DNA of 64,000 nucleotides, taken from NCBI RefSeq assembly GCF_901000735.1, contig NC_081544.1, positions 20,535,410 through 20,599,409 on the forward strand, given 5' to 3'. The stretch comes from Corylus avellana. Lineage: Eukaryota; Streptophyta; Magnoliopsida; Fagales; Betulaceae. Every line of letters begins with the position of its first letter. Position 1 is the stretch's first letter. Under the pieces are notes generated by a model, which saw only the letters and a program-made list of their open reading frames with translations, made no database searches and was not told where the DNA came from. Made by a program: the position numbers and the translations under genes. Shown piece after piece: positions 31,955 through 44,639 of this stretch.

Positions 31955-34900
31955 TGAGCACCTGTATACGTCTTGACTTTTTATCTTCAAAAGGTGATGA
32001 TTTCTGTTTCAGGGCGTGGAAGAAACAGTGTAAAAGGACAAAAGGATGTTGAATTCCATGCAATGCCTTGTCAAATGAACAGTCCCTTGCTTATACCTCA
32101 GATTCGTTCTCAGTTCGACCTAAATAGCACTGGTCTTTAATTTCCTAGGTATAATATTTATTTATACGTGTCTGCAAACAAATTCATTAATTTTAGGCCC
32201 AGAAAATGGCTTATCACTTTCAGTTTAGCCTATACTTCCTATAACATGACCCAGAAACAAATATGGTTGTCTGCAAATTAACTCTTAAAAGCAGGTTAGG
32301 GTTTTGCCTGCAAGTAGTACTACACAGAGAAATTAAGATGTCCCCTCTATGTCTAGCCAGCTCTAGCATGAAACAAAAATTAATTAATTTGGTGGTGGAC
32401 ATATATTCTTCACCAACCTTTGTATGTACTTTTATTTTACTGTATTGATGCGACAATACCGTCGATCAACTCTTGTTTAAAAAAAAAAATTAAAAATTTA
32501 TAAACTCTATGAGATCAAATAAGTGAAATAAATGTGTAATATATAACTAACATTTCTCTTTATCATAATTAAAAGTGTTAAACTACAAAGCGGTCCCTAG
32601 CTAATGATCTCCCCATGGGGATGGCCATCTCCCACATCCATCAAACAAAAAAGCTAGCATAGGTTAGAATGTAAGGGAGTATAGAAAAACATAATGATAT
32701 TATCAATTTATTATTATTTAGATATTTTATCAAATACAATCAAATGAAAAACGATATTCTAGTGAGGCAACCAAACTGAAAAAAGTCATATATTATGATG
32801 TAACTTTAAGAGGAAAAATAGTATAAGTTATAGGAATGATGAGTACATTAGAGACTTTTAAAGTGAGAGATATATATATCAATAACGAAAAATAGTAAAA
32901 ACACATGCAGCTTAGAATTCCTAATTAGTCATACAACGGATTTTCAAGCATGTTGACCTTATATAGCCCGAAATTATCGTACCCACCAACAATAGACCTA
33001 GTTTTGATATTTTATGTTTTACTGTTTGGTGGGAAAATATTCATTAAAAGAAAGGTCAGTAGTTTATCCACCTATAAATATATAATTGTACGTCTTAATT
33101 GTACGACCGGTGGGCGATCGAGCTAGCAACCTTATGATAGAAGTTAAAAATTTATCACCTCCCTGCAGAGGATTTACTGGCTAGTCAAACCATATTTTTG
33201 TTGCTCTGACACCCACTGATATATGCAAGAAGGGGAGGGGGACACGTATATACACACACAGAGGATCCTTAAATATTTAGCATTTGTTATATATATATAT
33301 ATAGAATGTTGTTCATGACCAATCAATGTTTTTGTCTTTTTGGATGAATGTTTCAGTCAATGAAAAATAAATATCACTTCAGATTTTTTTTCGAAAAAAT
33401 GAACAAATGATATCCTTGATGATCTACTTAATTAAAGAGACTTAAATAGTATATACATATATTCACCAAAATATTTGATATATATATATTACAACATTTT
33501 AATTAGAACCATCAAAGATTGCCATGCATGCCCTTAATTATTAAATAACTTTTATCAAATATAGATTAGGGCAGGCACGTACACGTTGATTTTTTTTTTT
33601 TTTCTTTAATAATCCTAATAAAGCAGCTATCTAGCTTACTATCACTGACATGTTATTGGTGTTTAATTATATCCTTCATATATAGAATATATATCTCAGT
33701 TCTTTTTCCTTTTCAAATCCCTATAAATCTTCACACTGTGTCAAGCAAATTAGTGGATGAGAAATGCTAATATAAATATATTTACTAGTCCCAAATTAAG
33801 TCCCCCCTCAACCAGTACGGATCGAGACCTAGAAGTACTTCTTCTATAACCATACATGGACATTCTATGACACCAAAATCTGATAGCCTTCTCAAATTTC
33901 ATTCAAATATATTATCGTTATATTCTAACTAAATATATCTTGATGATCAATTAACCTATATATCTATCTATGTATCAAAGCCTACGAGCAACAGAAGAAG
34001 TATCAGTACTACTCTAGATAAGTAATTAATAAAACGCCTTGTATTAATTATTCCTTTGTTACTAATTTTCAGTTCACCTGCAAATCAGGTAAAAAGTGGT
34101 ATATATAATCTCTATACACGTACGTCTAAATTTTACTCCTAAGAAATAGCACATAAAATACATATTACAGATATAAGTACAGTAGAGAGAGAGAGAGAGA
34201 GAGAGAGAGGATAATTTTTTGTTGGTGAGAAAGAGGGAGAAAAACTAAAAGTTGTAAGGTGTGTTGATACTAATTAATTAATCTGGTGATGATCACTTCT
34301 TCTATATATGTCGTTATTTCAAAGGGAAATTCATCAGCGAGAAAACTAAAACTGAACTTATCACTACTGGTTTTCTTTCATTGAGCAATTCCAATTAGGG
34401 TTTTTGATGACCATATGTGCAAGGTCGAACAGACAACGAAGCAAAGGATTAATCGGCAAAAAGACTGCAAACTTGACAAGCACGGCATGGAATCCACTCA
34501 CCCGTACTGCATGCTAGCTAGCTCCATATATCTATATATATATATATATAATATATATGATCATATCTCTCTATCTTGGTTGAAACCTTCTGCAATCAAG
34601 CAATACATAGCATGTCAGGGAAAAAGGGTCAAAATCAAGCTAAAGAACAACGAAAACAGAAGAGAAGATGATGATGATGATGATGGAAGCAGTACTTTAC
34701 CTGGTCCCTGATTTCCTCACTTCAAACCCATGAAGTATATGTCTTGCGGGAAGGCCCCCAACCTAATTTTATAGAGATAAGAAACTAAATATCTTGACAA
34801 GAAGCAAGCGCGCGCGTGAGTTTTGTTTCATCGGTCGCATCTGCTACATCAGACACGTGGGGGAGTTTGACTCACGGGTGTGACACATACATAGCTGAGA

Positions 34901-35880
34901 GCTCTGTGCATGTGCTTCTCTTCCCATAACCACCTAGTTTTTTTTTTATAACGTTAGATTAATTAAGAAAGACTTAATGTTTTTTTTTTTCCCCCTTTTT
35001 TATCACAAATCCAATGGTTTTGATAAGAAAAAGAAAATATGAGTCGTCGTTCTAACATTACGGAACTAGCTTCTCTTTAAATAAAATAGACCGGTTAAAA
35101 AAGTTTGGAGGGTAATTGGGTCATGATCAAGAGCCAAATTAAAGGTGAGGGGGGGCCAGGGTGATGAGGACCAAAGACTGAAGAGTGGGGTTGAGAGACA
35201 AGGAAGTGAGGTTAGATGTGCTGGATCGCGTGATTCTGAAATGCCGATGGGAGAAGAAAATAAAAATACTTGTTCAACCTCACATGGCACCGATAGCTCC
35301 TATCTACCATCCTCTCTTCCACTTCTCTATTCCTTTTTATGACTCATTCTTTACAACACCCACCAACAACGATTAATAGTACTTTCCACACACACAAACA
35401 AAAAAAAAAAATTATAGATGAGTAGAATAAGTACAAACAAACAACATTACATACGATATAAATTAAATAGAAAGACCAAAAAAAAAAAAATCAACTTTAA
35501 TAGCGATTTAGTTATAGTTTCATTCAAAGGCGAAAAAAGCAATTAGGAATGCTGCCAAAGCTGGTTGCAGTGGCTTATGATAGACATTGTAGATGTTAAC
35601 AAAGGGCCGGGATTCATTTTAACTTAGTCCGTGTGAAACTAAGAAGTACTAGTTGTGCATGAAAAAAAAAAAAAAAAAAAGAAAAAAGATAATCAAATAG
35701 AAAAATAAAGACACAGCAAAATTAGAAAATAAACAAAATGTTTTTATGCGGTTGCGTTTATGACCTAGTGATTACTTCCACATGATAAGCCTGGTTACAT
35801 TTTTCTTTTATTCAATTGATGATTTTACATACAAAAGATTCATATTTAATATTTATAAAAAAAAAAGAAAAAAAAAAGAA
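31347..35880. other. Gene-poor stretch with microsatellites
   Basis: No convincing gene was seen. Long TA/GA microsatellites occur at 31654-31690, 31912-31953, 33285-33301 and 34183-34210. A CTATAAAATTAGG box on the minus strand near 34766-34778 is followed by a GC-balanced leader (34640-34750) and could mark the start of an unannotated minus-strand or non-coding transcript. No exon can be supported from sequence alone. Confidence 0.5.
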
Positions 35881-35883
35881 AAG

Positions 35884-36265
35884 GAGAAATGATAGATATA
35901 TATACAACTTGAGAGACAACTTTGGCTTAACTTTTCTCTTATGATGTCATTTTAAAATAAAATAAAATTAAAAATAAGAAAAATCTTAAGTAATAACATC
36001 CCGGCCTATGTGGTCCTTTTTTTATTTGGTATTTAAAAAAAATTAAAAAAAAAATGGTCTTTTTCTTCATAATAATGACCATTTAAAAAAATATATTTGT
36101 ATCTATTTTTCTGAAGAAAAATACCATTTTAAAAAAAATATCAAATAAAAAAAGGACCACATATGATGTTATTACTTCAAATTTTTTTTATTTTTTATTT
36201 TGTTCTTTTTAAAAAAATGACCACAAAAAAATTGGGCCAAAGTTGTCTGTATCATTCCTCTAAAA
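35884..36265. mobile_element. Foldback MITE
   Basis: The left arm (ATGATAGATATATATACAAC, ACAACTTTGGC, then GTCCTTTTTTTATTTGG-type sequence) is mirrored on the right (AATAAAAAAAGGACC, then GGGCCAAAGTTGTCTGTATC). Nearly the whole 380 bp is an imperfect hairpin with no coding content. Confidence 0.7.
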
Positions 36266-36336
36266 AAATTGATATAAATAAGTATGGTAATATTGTAAAA
36301 CCTGATTACAATGATCATTTAAAAGATAAGTAACAT

Positions 36337-36448
36337 GTCCCCAATGGGTAGCAAAATGGGTTGTGGACCACACCTAATGAAGCGGAAGTCATTAGTTCGA
36401 ATCCCTCATCCCCCTTCCCTTGTGTGGACATGTAAAAAAAAAAAAAAA
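36337..36448 (+). mobile_element. SINE with intact target duplication
   Basis: A 112-bp tRNA-derived element shows an A-box-like TAGCAAAATGG and a B-box AGTTCGAATCCC, then a short body ending GTGTGGACATGT and a poly-A tail. The 16-bp repeat AAAAGATAAGTAACAT flanks it (36321-36336 and 36449-36464) without mismatch, so it is a recent insertion. Confidence 0.9.
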
Positions 36449-36837
36449 AAAAGATAAGTAACATACAATATTATTTTAATATATTCTCTAACAATACAAT
36501 GACTCAATACTATTCACTTCATTTTAAAAAAAAAAAAAAAATCAACGGCGAAACATTTTCACTTTTTATATCACATCATTTACTTTTTACTGCTATTTAA
36601 ATAAAAATATTACTACAAAACAAAATTTTTTTACTTTTTCATATCACTTTTTTTTTCTTTTTTTTTTTTAATACCAAACATTCTTACTTTTTTCATATCA
36701 ATCCACTCAACTACAGTATCCAGAGACAAGGGATTTACTAAACAAAGCCGTGGTGTTTAGTGTTGTTTAACAAATACCATCTAAAAATTTATGATGAAAT
36801 AAATGAGCTATATATGGAAAAAAGAGCCAAAGGTGAG

Positions 36838-37085
36838 TGTGTTTGGCAAAGGGCTTGAAAAAGGAAATGGACTAGAACTGAAGCAGATTTGATTAATGTG
36901 AGAAAAAAAAAATGTTTTATAAAAAAAATTGAATTTTAAAAAATTGTTTTGTAGTGATATTTTTTATTTAAATAGTAATAAAAATGATTAATGTAATATA
37001 AAAAATAAGAATATTCAAATTAATTTTGAAAAAAAAAATTTTAAGTTTTGGGCCGCCATTTCTTTCCCAAACAGGCAAACACCCC
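36838..37085. mobile_element. MITE of the GTTTGGCAAA family
   Basis: GTGTTTGGCAAAGGG on the left and CCCAAACAGGCAAACACC on the right are imperfect inverted repeats about 245 bp apart. The interior (TAGTGATATTTTTTATTTAA) matches the MITE at 61948-62189. A reverse-orientation interior fragment lies at 36545-36690. Confidence 0.6.
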
Positions 37086-37644
37086 CATAAATCCAGGAAA
37101 CGAAAGGACAGGAAATTAAGACTCCACGTAAGGTAAGGTTGTTGGGAGACACCCTAGCCTTCACTCAATTCTTAATTAATAGCTTAGGTAGCTTAATTAC
37201 TTAGTCCAGATTAGGAGGTTAACCAATATTTTTAAGTTTCATTAATTAGGCATACAAATGGCAATTGTTAATCAGATAAAATCGTCGTCGCCAGATATCA
37301 CAGTTCGTTCCTATAATATTGACGAGCCTCAAGGGCGCCAAATGTTCGTTTTTCCCCACAACTCGGTAAAAACGTCGTTTTCATACAACTACTTGGTCTC
37401 CAATCTTCTTTTTTTCTTCTTCTTCTTCTTTTTTTTTTTTTTTTTTAGTGCAATGAGAGTGACTTTCTTAATTATTTGACTTCAAGAAAGTTACTAGACA
37501 TGGAAAATTTGAGCCATGACCCCTTCAACAATTTCACCTAACAACTAACGTTGACTATATATCTTAAAAATTCCGGTGCTAAAAAAGTGGCATGGGAACT
37601 GGGAAGTGGTGTGCACTGTGTACAAAATATTATTTTGTATTTTG

Positions 37645-37693
<49 letters not shown>

Positions 37694-38039
37694 ACTTTAC
37701 GGAAGTGCTCACATAGTACATACAAAGAATGCAAGCCATTATATAAGATTGGAGCAGAGAAAATTATAGCATTTAGTAGGTGAAAGTGTGGAGGAGCCTC
37801 CACGCTTTTACACCTACTACCTGTTAATCTATTATTTCAACTATATATGACCATCATGGAACTTGGCAATCTTTTATTCCAACCATGATGGAACGTGCCA
37901 TCAATTACATGAGAGGTTAATTTGCATACACGCGTGATGCAAGTGTTGATGGACACTATCCTGTATACGCAACGGGAGATAAAAATAAAAAATTACCACT
38001 TTTGTAGGCAACAGAATACAAAAATTTCAGCCATGAGAC
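37086..38039. other. Gene-free stretch with (TA)n(GA)n
   Basis: Includes a poly-T/CTT tract at 37407-37446 and a compound TA-GA microsatellite at 37647-37694. The Tyr-Ile repeat frames here are translations of that microsatellite. Confidence 0.6.
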
Positions 38040-38570
38040 TATTTTTTTCTTTTCTAATTGAATGAGGAAAAAAGGTTACAAGAAATAGTCATTTTCATTC
38101 CTAATCCAAATGAAAAAGAGAATAGAGGACCCCGTGGAAATGCTTCCAAAAACACGATTGAAAGCGGCCCATTTAGCTAAAGCATTTGACACATCGAGAG
38201 ATTTTCAATGCACTCCAACTTTGAAAAGAAGATAAAGCTAAATTAATATTCGAAATACAATTAGCAAAAAAACAAAAATGAAATAGAGGCGGGTCGTTCA
38301 CCGCCAATACCACTAGAAGAGCATCACCTTCCAAAGATAGATATCCAAGACTCAAAGAATTAGGCAGCTAAACGAACAGCCTAAAAAGCTGCAAAAGCTT
38401 CACCTTGCCAAACATCATGAGTGGAAGATAGTTTATGAGTAGCTGCAGCCAAGATAATCCCTATATCATAGTTAATCACTGTTGCAGCCACTGCAAAAAA
38501 ACCCCTAATAGCAACATCAAAATTGGCTTTAAAACAGCTCACTCCCGGAGGCATCCACAAAGAAGGATGA
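38040..38570 (-). pseudogene. LINE RNase H / ORF2 3' end
   Basis: Minus-strand frames read PPGVSCFKANFDVAIRG, WQGEAFAA, LEGDALLVVLAV and NALAKWAAFNRVFGSI, ending in a stop at 38076. This is the RNase H-like (RVT_3) domain of plant L1-type elements. Two in-frame stops and a frame change mark it as dead. A T-rich tract at 38041-38056 is the poly-A tail of the minus strand. Confidence 0.8.
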
Positions 38571-41258
38571 CATATTCAGCCATATATCCCACAAAGATGG
38601 ATGACGCAATTCATTGTCGATCAGTTTCATCTTTCAAACTTTTCACCACATGGTTAATATACAATTACCTTGAAACCTAATTAACGGTTTCACTGCAAGC
38701 TGTAGCTGTGGTTATGTCGAATAAAAAATTATCCAATAATTTAAGATGATAAAGAATGATGTAACAGAATTATTTACACATACGTTTTACAAAGACCCTC
38801 CTTATCAGCCACCAATCACAAGATTAATTAACTCTTTCAAAAAACAAACGTTGTACAATTGTCTTTCAAGTTTGACATAAATGGTCACTTTATTAGATTT
38901 TATTCGATATGGAGGTGAATGCTTGTCCCTAAAAGCCATTAGGGTTAATATAATTAAATTAATCCACACAATAGAGGTGGTATTGCATCTTCTATAGCAA
39001 ATCAATAATGTGATATCAAGTGATCTTTTTTAACCATAATAGGATTCTCTACATTTTAAGTGGAATGAAGAAAATTTTATACTTTGTTTTGTTATATTTA
39101 ATAATGTACATGATGTCACGTTATTATGTATGACCTAATTGTAGGCCATTAGGTGAGCTGGTAGGGCGCACGATCCACTGCTAGAGGCCACACTTGGAAA
39201 ATGGTGCGTTCAAGTTGTTAGCTAAGTTGGCCGGTCTTTGATCCGTTGTTTTGAGAAATGTGGTGATCGGGCCTTCGTTGGTTGGTCCAGCAATCCTCTT
39301 CTCTAGGTGAATTCGGCTCCTGAAACAATCCGTCAATCGGTGCATCCTCTAGTAGTCGATCGATTCCCGAATTGATTAATGTGTTGATCAAACCCTGAGA
39401 ATATGAACTTGTGTAGTGGGCCCTCTACTCTTAGTTGTAGGCTTGCTATCTCTACCTACCCTAGCCTTATGGTGCATGTGCACTCAGCTATTTAGTCCTC
39501 CAGATCCTTTGAGTGTAGAAGTAGTACTTCTGCCTGTCCATATCAAATCATATTTTGGTTAATTTTAATTATAAAGCTAACTTACTTACACGTGTTTACT
39601 TACTAAGCATGAATTAAGATCCGGGCCACCAATTATTTGTCTAAACAAGTTTGGAGTTGTCTGAACATTTGTTCGGACAGGTAAATGAACACATCGCCAG
39701 AAATGTAGAAAAATAATTGCAGGGATCCCATCAGACAAAAGCACCAATTACAAATGAAAGCAGGCACACATTTTATAAAGGAATTCAATATAATATTCAT
39801 TGCTTATTTGACTAGCTTGCTTTTTCTTTCTTGTTTATCAAAAAGGTAATCGATGTTATCAATAATTTTAAGTTAAACAGGAATTTTGCCTTAAAAAATA
39901 GAGAATCGGACAGAAGTCCGTTAACAATTATACTATTATTTGGCGTTATAAATTACATTAAAAAAGTATTTAAAAAAAGTTATGAGATGCTTGTGGCCTC
40001 CCTCATCCTAATCAGTTTTGGCATATACCATTGAAGGTGCTGCCGTGCTGGTGACGAAGAAGGATGCTAAGACCACACATGAGACATGGTTGTCAAGTAA
40101 GAGTTGTAGGGCTCCCTCGGACAACTCTAGCCGTTCATTATTTTCCCCAATGGGACCTAGAAAGTTGGATTACTCATATACTTCATTGTCTACATAAATC
40201 ATTCATCATTCTCGTGGTCCATTAATTATTTGGCCTTTTCTCTTTTCAAGTTTACAAAGTAATTTTTGTTCTTATCTAACAAGTCTAATATTTAAGGATA
40301 CATCAGACAAAGGATGAGAAATATCTGGTTCTTCTCTCATTTTTTATTTTTTTATTTTTTTTAAGTTATTATTGAATCTGCGGGATTCATGTACCGGACC
40401 CATATAGTACCACAGATTCCATAATAATTTTAAAAAGTAAGAAAATGGAAGAAGAACCAAAGAAAATATTTTAATCGGTAGCCTAATGTATACGAGTGTT
40501 TTACTCATTCAATCTTTACAATTTTTTATAATAACTTATGTATCTCTAATCACGTGCAACCATATTAACAAATTGCCAAAAAAAAAAAAAGAAAAAAAAA
40601 AAAAAAGAAAAGAAAACTAGCTCATGTGCAAAAGTATAATATTATCATCTAGAATGAGTCACAAGAAAATTTCTAATTATGGGTTGCCATGACATTAATT
40701 AATTACTTATATCATAATTGGTATTGTTTAACAAAAATAGAAATAGAAAATAAAGTTAAAGTTGACACTTACCCGAAACAAAAACATCATAGTTGGTATA
40801 AGCAATTGTCAAATTATAAAGAGGCCATTAATTGTCGTATTGTATGGTATTGGATGGTCTTATTTTAATTATATATTTAGATAATAGATACAAAATTGAG
40901 AGGTTAAGGGAGGAAAATAGGGGACAAATTGCACCATTCATGGGGATAAGTATGTGTAGTTATGCCACGTGGTGTGTGGAGAATGTGACTGGCTCCTACT
41001 AATTGTTGATAATTAAGAATTTTGTCTTCCAAATTGCAAGAATGACGGGGATAAGTGGCAGTTGACCAGTAGTTGTTATTATTGTTATATTATTATTATT
41101 ATTATTTAAAAAAAAAAAAAAAACAGTCGTAGAAAGGACAAATCTGCCACGTATTTGACATATATATATTTTAGACTGAAAAAAAAAATTCTTCACTGTC
41201 CGACCGATTATATTATTATTATTATTATTATTATAAGCATGCTTACCCAATCTTTTTC
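38571..41258. other. Gene-free stretch
   Basis: AT-rich sequence; no coding exon, RNA gene or terminal-repeat element was recognised. A (AAT)n run precedes the SINE at 41302. Confidence 0.55.
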
Positions 41259-41301
41259 CTTAATTGTTTTTTGTTTTTTGTTTTGTTTTGTTTTTTTTTT
41301 T

Positions 41302-41396
41302 TACATGTCTACACAAGAGAGAGAGGGAGATTTGAACTAAAGATCTTCGTTTTATAAAATGTGGTCTCCAGCCAATTGAGCTACCTTTTGGAGACT
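41302..41396 (-). mobile_element. SINE, same family as 36337-36448
   Basis: The minus strand reads GGTAGCTCAATTGGCTGG (A box), TAGTTCAAATCTCCC (B box) and TTGTGTAGACATGT, then a long A-rich tail (plus-strand T-run 41259-41301). The shared 3' end with the SINE at 36337 defines the family. A target duplication was not found. Confidence 0.75.
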
Positions 41397-41399
41397 TTT

Positions 41400-42179
41400 G
41401 TCTTAGGGTTCATTTTTGGATTTTCTGTTTTAAAAAGTGCAATTTTAAAATGTGATTTAAAAAAAAAAAAATAGTTAAGCATTTGGCCTTTAAAATTATT
41501 TATTTTGAAAAAAAGCACATTCTTTCTTGCGATTTGAAAACGCAAATTTTTTACATTTTCAAATCGTGTTGTGCATGCATCTGTGAGGTTTGTGTTCCAC
41601 ATTGAAAAAGAATAAAGAAATAAAAAATAGTTAATATACCTAAGTAGACCTAAACCTATTATCTTAGTCTTTTTGGCTAGAAATTGTGTCATAATATGTA
41701 TATTAACTTATTCTTATTTGACTCCCCTTAATGTTTATCTTCCCAACAAATAATAATTTTGAAAAAATGTAATCCGAAACAATCTATTTTCTGCGATTTT
41801 AAACCAAATTACACTTTTTGACTATAAGATCGTAATGACAAACGCCCCCCTTAAGTTCTTATTTATCTTCCATTTTGGTAATAAATAACAAGCATGTTAA
41901 ATCCAGGTTGCTACTTGCATATTTCGGGTCGGGTTATTTGTTTTTAGTACTAGGAAGTAGGAATACATGTTCCTAAAAACACGTCCATGAATAGAATGGG
42001 CTGAAAATGGATAGATAAGCTGGGCTGGGTTGGTGGAATTTTAAGCCCAAATCATACCTTACGTTTGCTAGAGTAACATTGCAGTTAAATGAAATTAAAA
42101 AAAAAAAAAAAAAAAAATAGCAGTTAAATGTAATGTGACATCCAAGGTTGAGTGATTAGTATAATTTTTGTAACTAGCT

Positions 42180-42216
<37 letters not shown>

Positions 42217-42429
42217 CCATATATATACGAGTTCTTTTGGTTCCAGAATAAAGACATAAAAGTTACCCACGACTGATTTCAGTGGAATTAGTTATATAAT
42301 ACTTCAAATCAATCATATTCCACAAGCTAATAACACTCAAATTAATGAGGGAGATAACTCTAAATTAAGTAGTCACTAAATTTGAGAAAATACAGAGAAA
42401 AGTAGGTAAGTGGAACTTAATTTGTATTG
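41400..42429. other. Gene-free stretch, MITE-like part and (TA)(GA) repeat
   Basis: 41400-41860 has self-complementary words (GATTTGAAAACGCAAA / CATTTTCAAATCG) and may be an old MITE. A compound TA-GA microsatellite lies at 42179-42216. Confidence 0.45.
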
Positions 42430-42678
42430 TTATGGGCAAATAATATAATCATTTGGAAAAGAGGATTCAGTGTAATTGAAAGGCTTGAGCTTATTGTGGC
42501 ATGGAGAGGGCCATGAAGGAGGCACTAACCCTCTGGGAAGCTGACCTTCGAACATGCTCTTGAAGTTCCTCTTGTTCATAGCTCTGATGCACTGCACCAT
42601 TGAAGCTGTTGCCAAAAATAGAAAGAACACCAAAAGAACAAACCTTAAACCCACCAACCATCTTCCCGAACCTGACAT
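42430..42678 (-). CDS. IDA-like secreted peptide precursor
   Basis: A single-exon frame of 82 residues from the ATG at 42678. Residues 8-30 (VGLRFVLLVFFLFLATASM) form a signal peptide, followed by a short basic spacer. The motif LPRGLVPPSWPSPCHN (about 47-62) fits the IDA/IDL pattern, in which a PPSxPSxxHN core is cut out and perceived at the cell surface by HAESA-type receptor kinases to control abscission and related cell separation. Unlike IDA, the motif is followed by about 20 residues (to FPNDYIICP), as in some IDL members. An in-frame ATG further upstream (42771) would put the signal peptide internal, so 42678 is preferred. The Trp within the core and Cys before HN are unusual. The role is inferred from the motif only. 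Confidence 0.68.
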   Translation of the reverse strand: MSGSGRWLVGLRFVLLVFFLFLATASMVQCIRAMNKRNFKSMFEGQLPRGLVPPSWPSPCHNKLKPFNYTESSFPNDYIICP

Positions 42679-42744
42679 GGGAGCCTCTTTCTTCCTCCAA
42701 ATTGTATAGATGGCAAGATTTTCTTGTGGCAGAAGGAAGAAGAT

Positions 42745-42765
42745 TTTATATAAATATATATATAT
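42745..42765 (-). promoter_or_regulatory. TATA box of the IDA-like gene
   Basis: On the minus strand TATATATATTTATATAAAAT lies about 70-85 bases upstream of the ATG at 42678, a normal distance for a plant core promoter with a short leader. Confidence 0.5.
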
Positions 42766-42865
42766 GCACAAATCCTGAAGAGGGAGAGGAGAGGAGAGGA
42801 GAGGAAAAGGAAGTTGAATTTGAAGGCCGTTTGTTTTGGACTAATCTAAAAGGAATACTTTGAGA

Positions 42866-43682
42866 GTTAATGGTTTATGAGTTTCAACGCCAAGAAACAT
42901 AGGGTGCATGCATTATAGTGGAATTTTATCATACTTGTGAGTAGTTTGAAGTTCATGCCAATATGTTGACACTTGACAATGCAGCAGCAGCCAATTTGGA
43001 CAAACAGTAAATAACTAAATCATTAATGTTGAAACTCTGACATTGATCATCTTCTAGCAACTCCAATTTCGTCTTCCTTTCTTACATTTTCTTTCAAAGG
43101 AAATCATATCCATCATAAGATGCAATAGGAGGATTATAAATCCAATTTAAATTGAAGTAGAATATCAATATTGTCCCCATTTTGCGATCTAAAATGATAA
43201 AAATACCTTTATAAGACACAAAATGACAATTTTTCTGAATTTTTTATTCTATGAAAGTTATTTTTCTGAATTTTTTTTTTTAAGGAGGACACTTAAAAAA
43301 AAATGGTAATTAAAGGGGGGGAATAAATGTAATATATGCATAGATTCCTAAAAAGCCTAAAAGAAAATAATCCGTGGAGTTCTTTTATATAAAATATGTT
43401 AAGTATATACGTGTGAATATAAAATAATTAAACTCCATATTAATGGTCTCATAAAAAGATTTTTCAAGACATCAATCTCCTTAACACATTAATAAGCATT
43501 CCTATAATTTGTATAATCTTGGTCTAAGTCATAAGTAGCTCTTCTACTATTCAAGGTTGATGGCTTAGAGAGTAGGCTCTTATCAGCAGGATATTAAACG
43601 TGATAAAATGAAAATTGTATATATATTCAAAGCTGTGAGCGTTGAAGTAGCTAGGGTTAGCAAAGGTCATTTGGAGGTGTGT
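42866..43682. other. Gene-free stretch
   Basis: Upstream region of the IDA-like gene. No coding or repeat structure recognised beyond A/T runs. Confidence 0.5.
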
Positions 43683-43694
43683 CAATATTGACTT

Positions 43695-44198
43695 TTTATT
43701 TTTTTTATTCAAATATAGGAAAATGGGTTACAAAGATCGAACAACAATAAAGGAGTGGGTACCCTAACAACACAACTTAACCAGAAAAGACAGTACAAAT
43801 TAATAGATAAACAGTAGGCAATGGTTTCATTCATGGTTCTAAAAAGAACCATAAACGAGCCGAGCCTTTTCAAGGGTCGCACAAGATAGTAACAAATGGC
43901 AAAAGGAATCAATTAAGAGTCCCAAGCGGTAAAGACAACAACCATCATAAAATGGTTATTGTAGGAAACGTACTAACAAAAACCATAATAGAGTCGTTGA
44001 TGAACAAACACCAGCTACAAAAGTCTCCTCCACTAGATCAAATCAAATAAAGACTTGGAGACAGTAACCCAAAAAAATCAACAGCAAAACAGAAAAGTAA
44101 ATATAGAGAAAGAACAAAAATACAACAAATGAGAAACAACTACTCCACAAAATAGCTGCTCCGGCTTAGGGAAGGCAGGCAGAGGAAGAGGGGTGTCG
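43695..44198 (-). mobile_element. Short poly-A-tailed LINE-like element
   Basis: Flanked by CAATATTGRCTT (43683-43694 and 44199-44210, one mismatch). The plus strand starts with a T-run and ATTCAAATATAGGAAAATGG, the inverse of a LINE 3' end. It resembles the end of the element at 30214 (TTCAAAYA...GGTTACA). No ORF. Confidence 0.6.
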
Positions 44199-44639
44199 CA
44201 ATATTGGCTTGATTTCATGTAATCCAATCTCTATTGGCCATGCATCATATGCTTCATCATACAATTGGATGAAAAGAGATAAAAACAAAAACAAAAACAA
44301 AAAAATAACATTTTTTTTTATTGAAAAATAAAATGATAAAATATTACAAATGACAGATGGGCCACAACCTCTGTGTATTAAAAAGTCGAGGCCCATTGGA
44401 CACAAACTTGAGGTGACTAGTTGGGCTTGGGTAAAAAATTCCAACCGAACATAAAAGTGGACCTTTGGCAGCCGAGTCCAATCTCTTGCCTTGCGTGCAC
44501 AAACCGAAAAAGGAAAGAAAAAAGATAAATGGTAAAAGTCAAAACTTGAGACATGCTTTGTTTTTTTTTTTTTTGGTCCATGGCAAATTCTGATGAATTT
44601 TAAAAAATAAATGGACAAAAAATTATGAAGAGAAAAACA

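Noticed and set aside
37545..37783. Ile/Tyr repeat frames
   Set aside because: They are produced by the TA/GA microsatellite.
42600..42863. 87-codon plus frame
   Set aside because: It is the reverse shadow of the IDA-like gene and its promoter.
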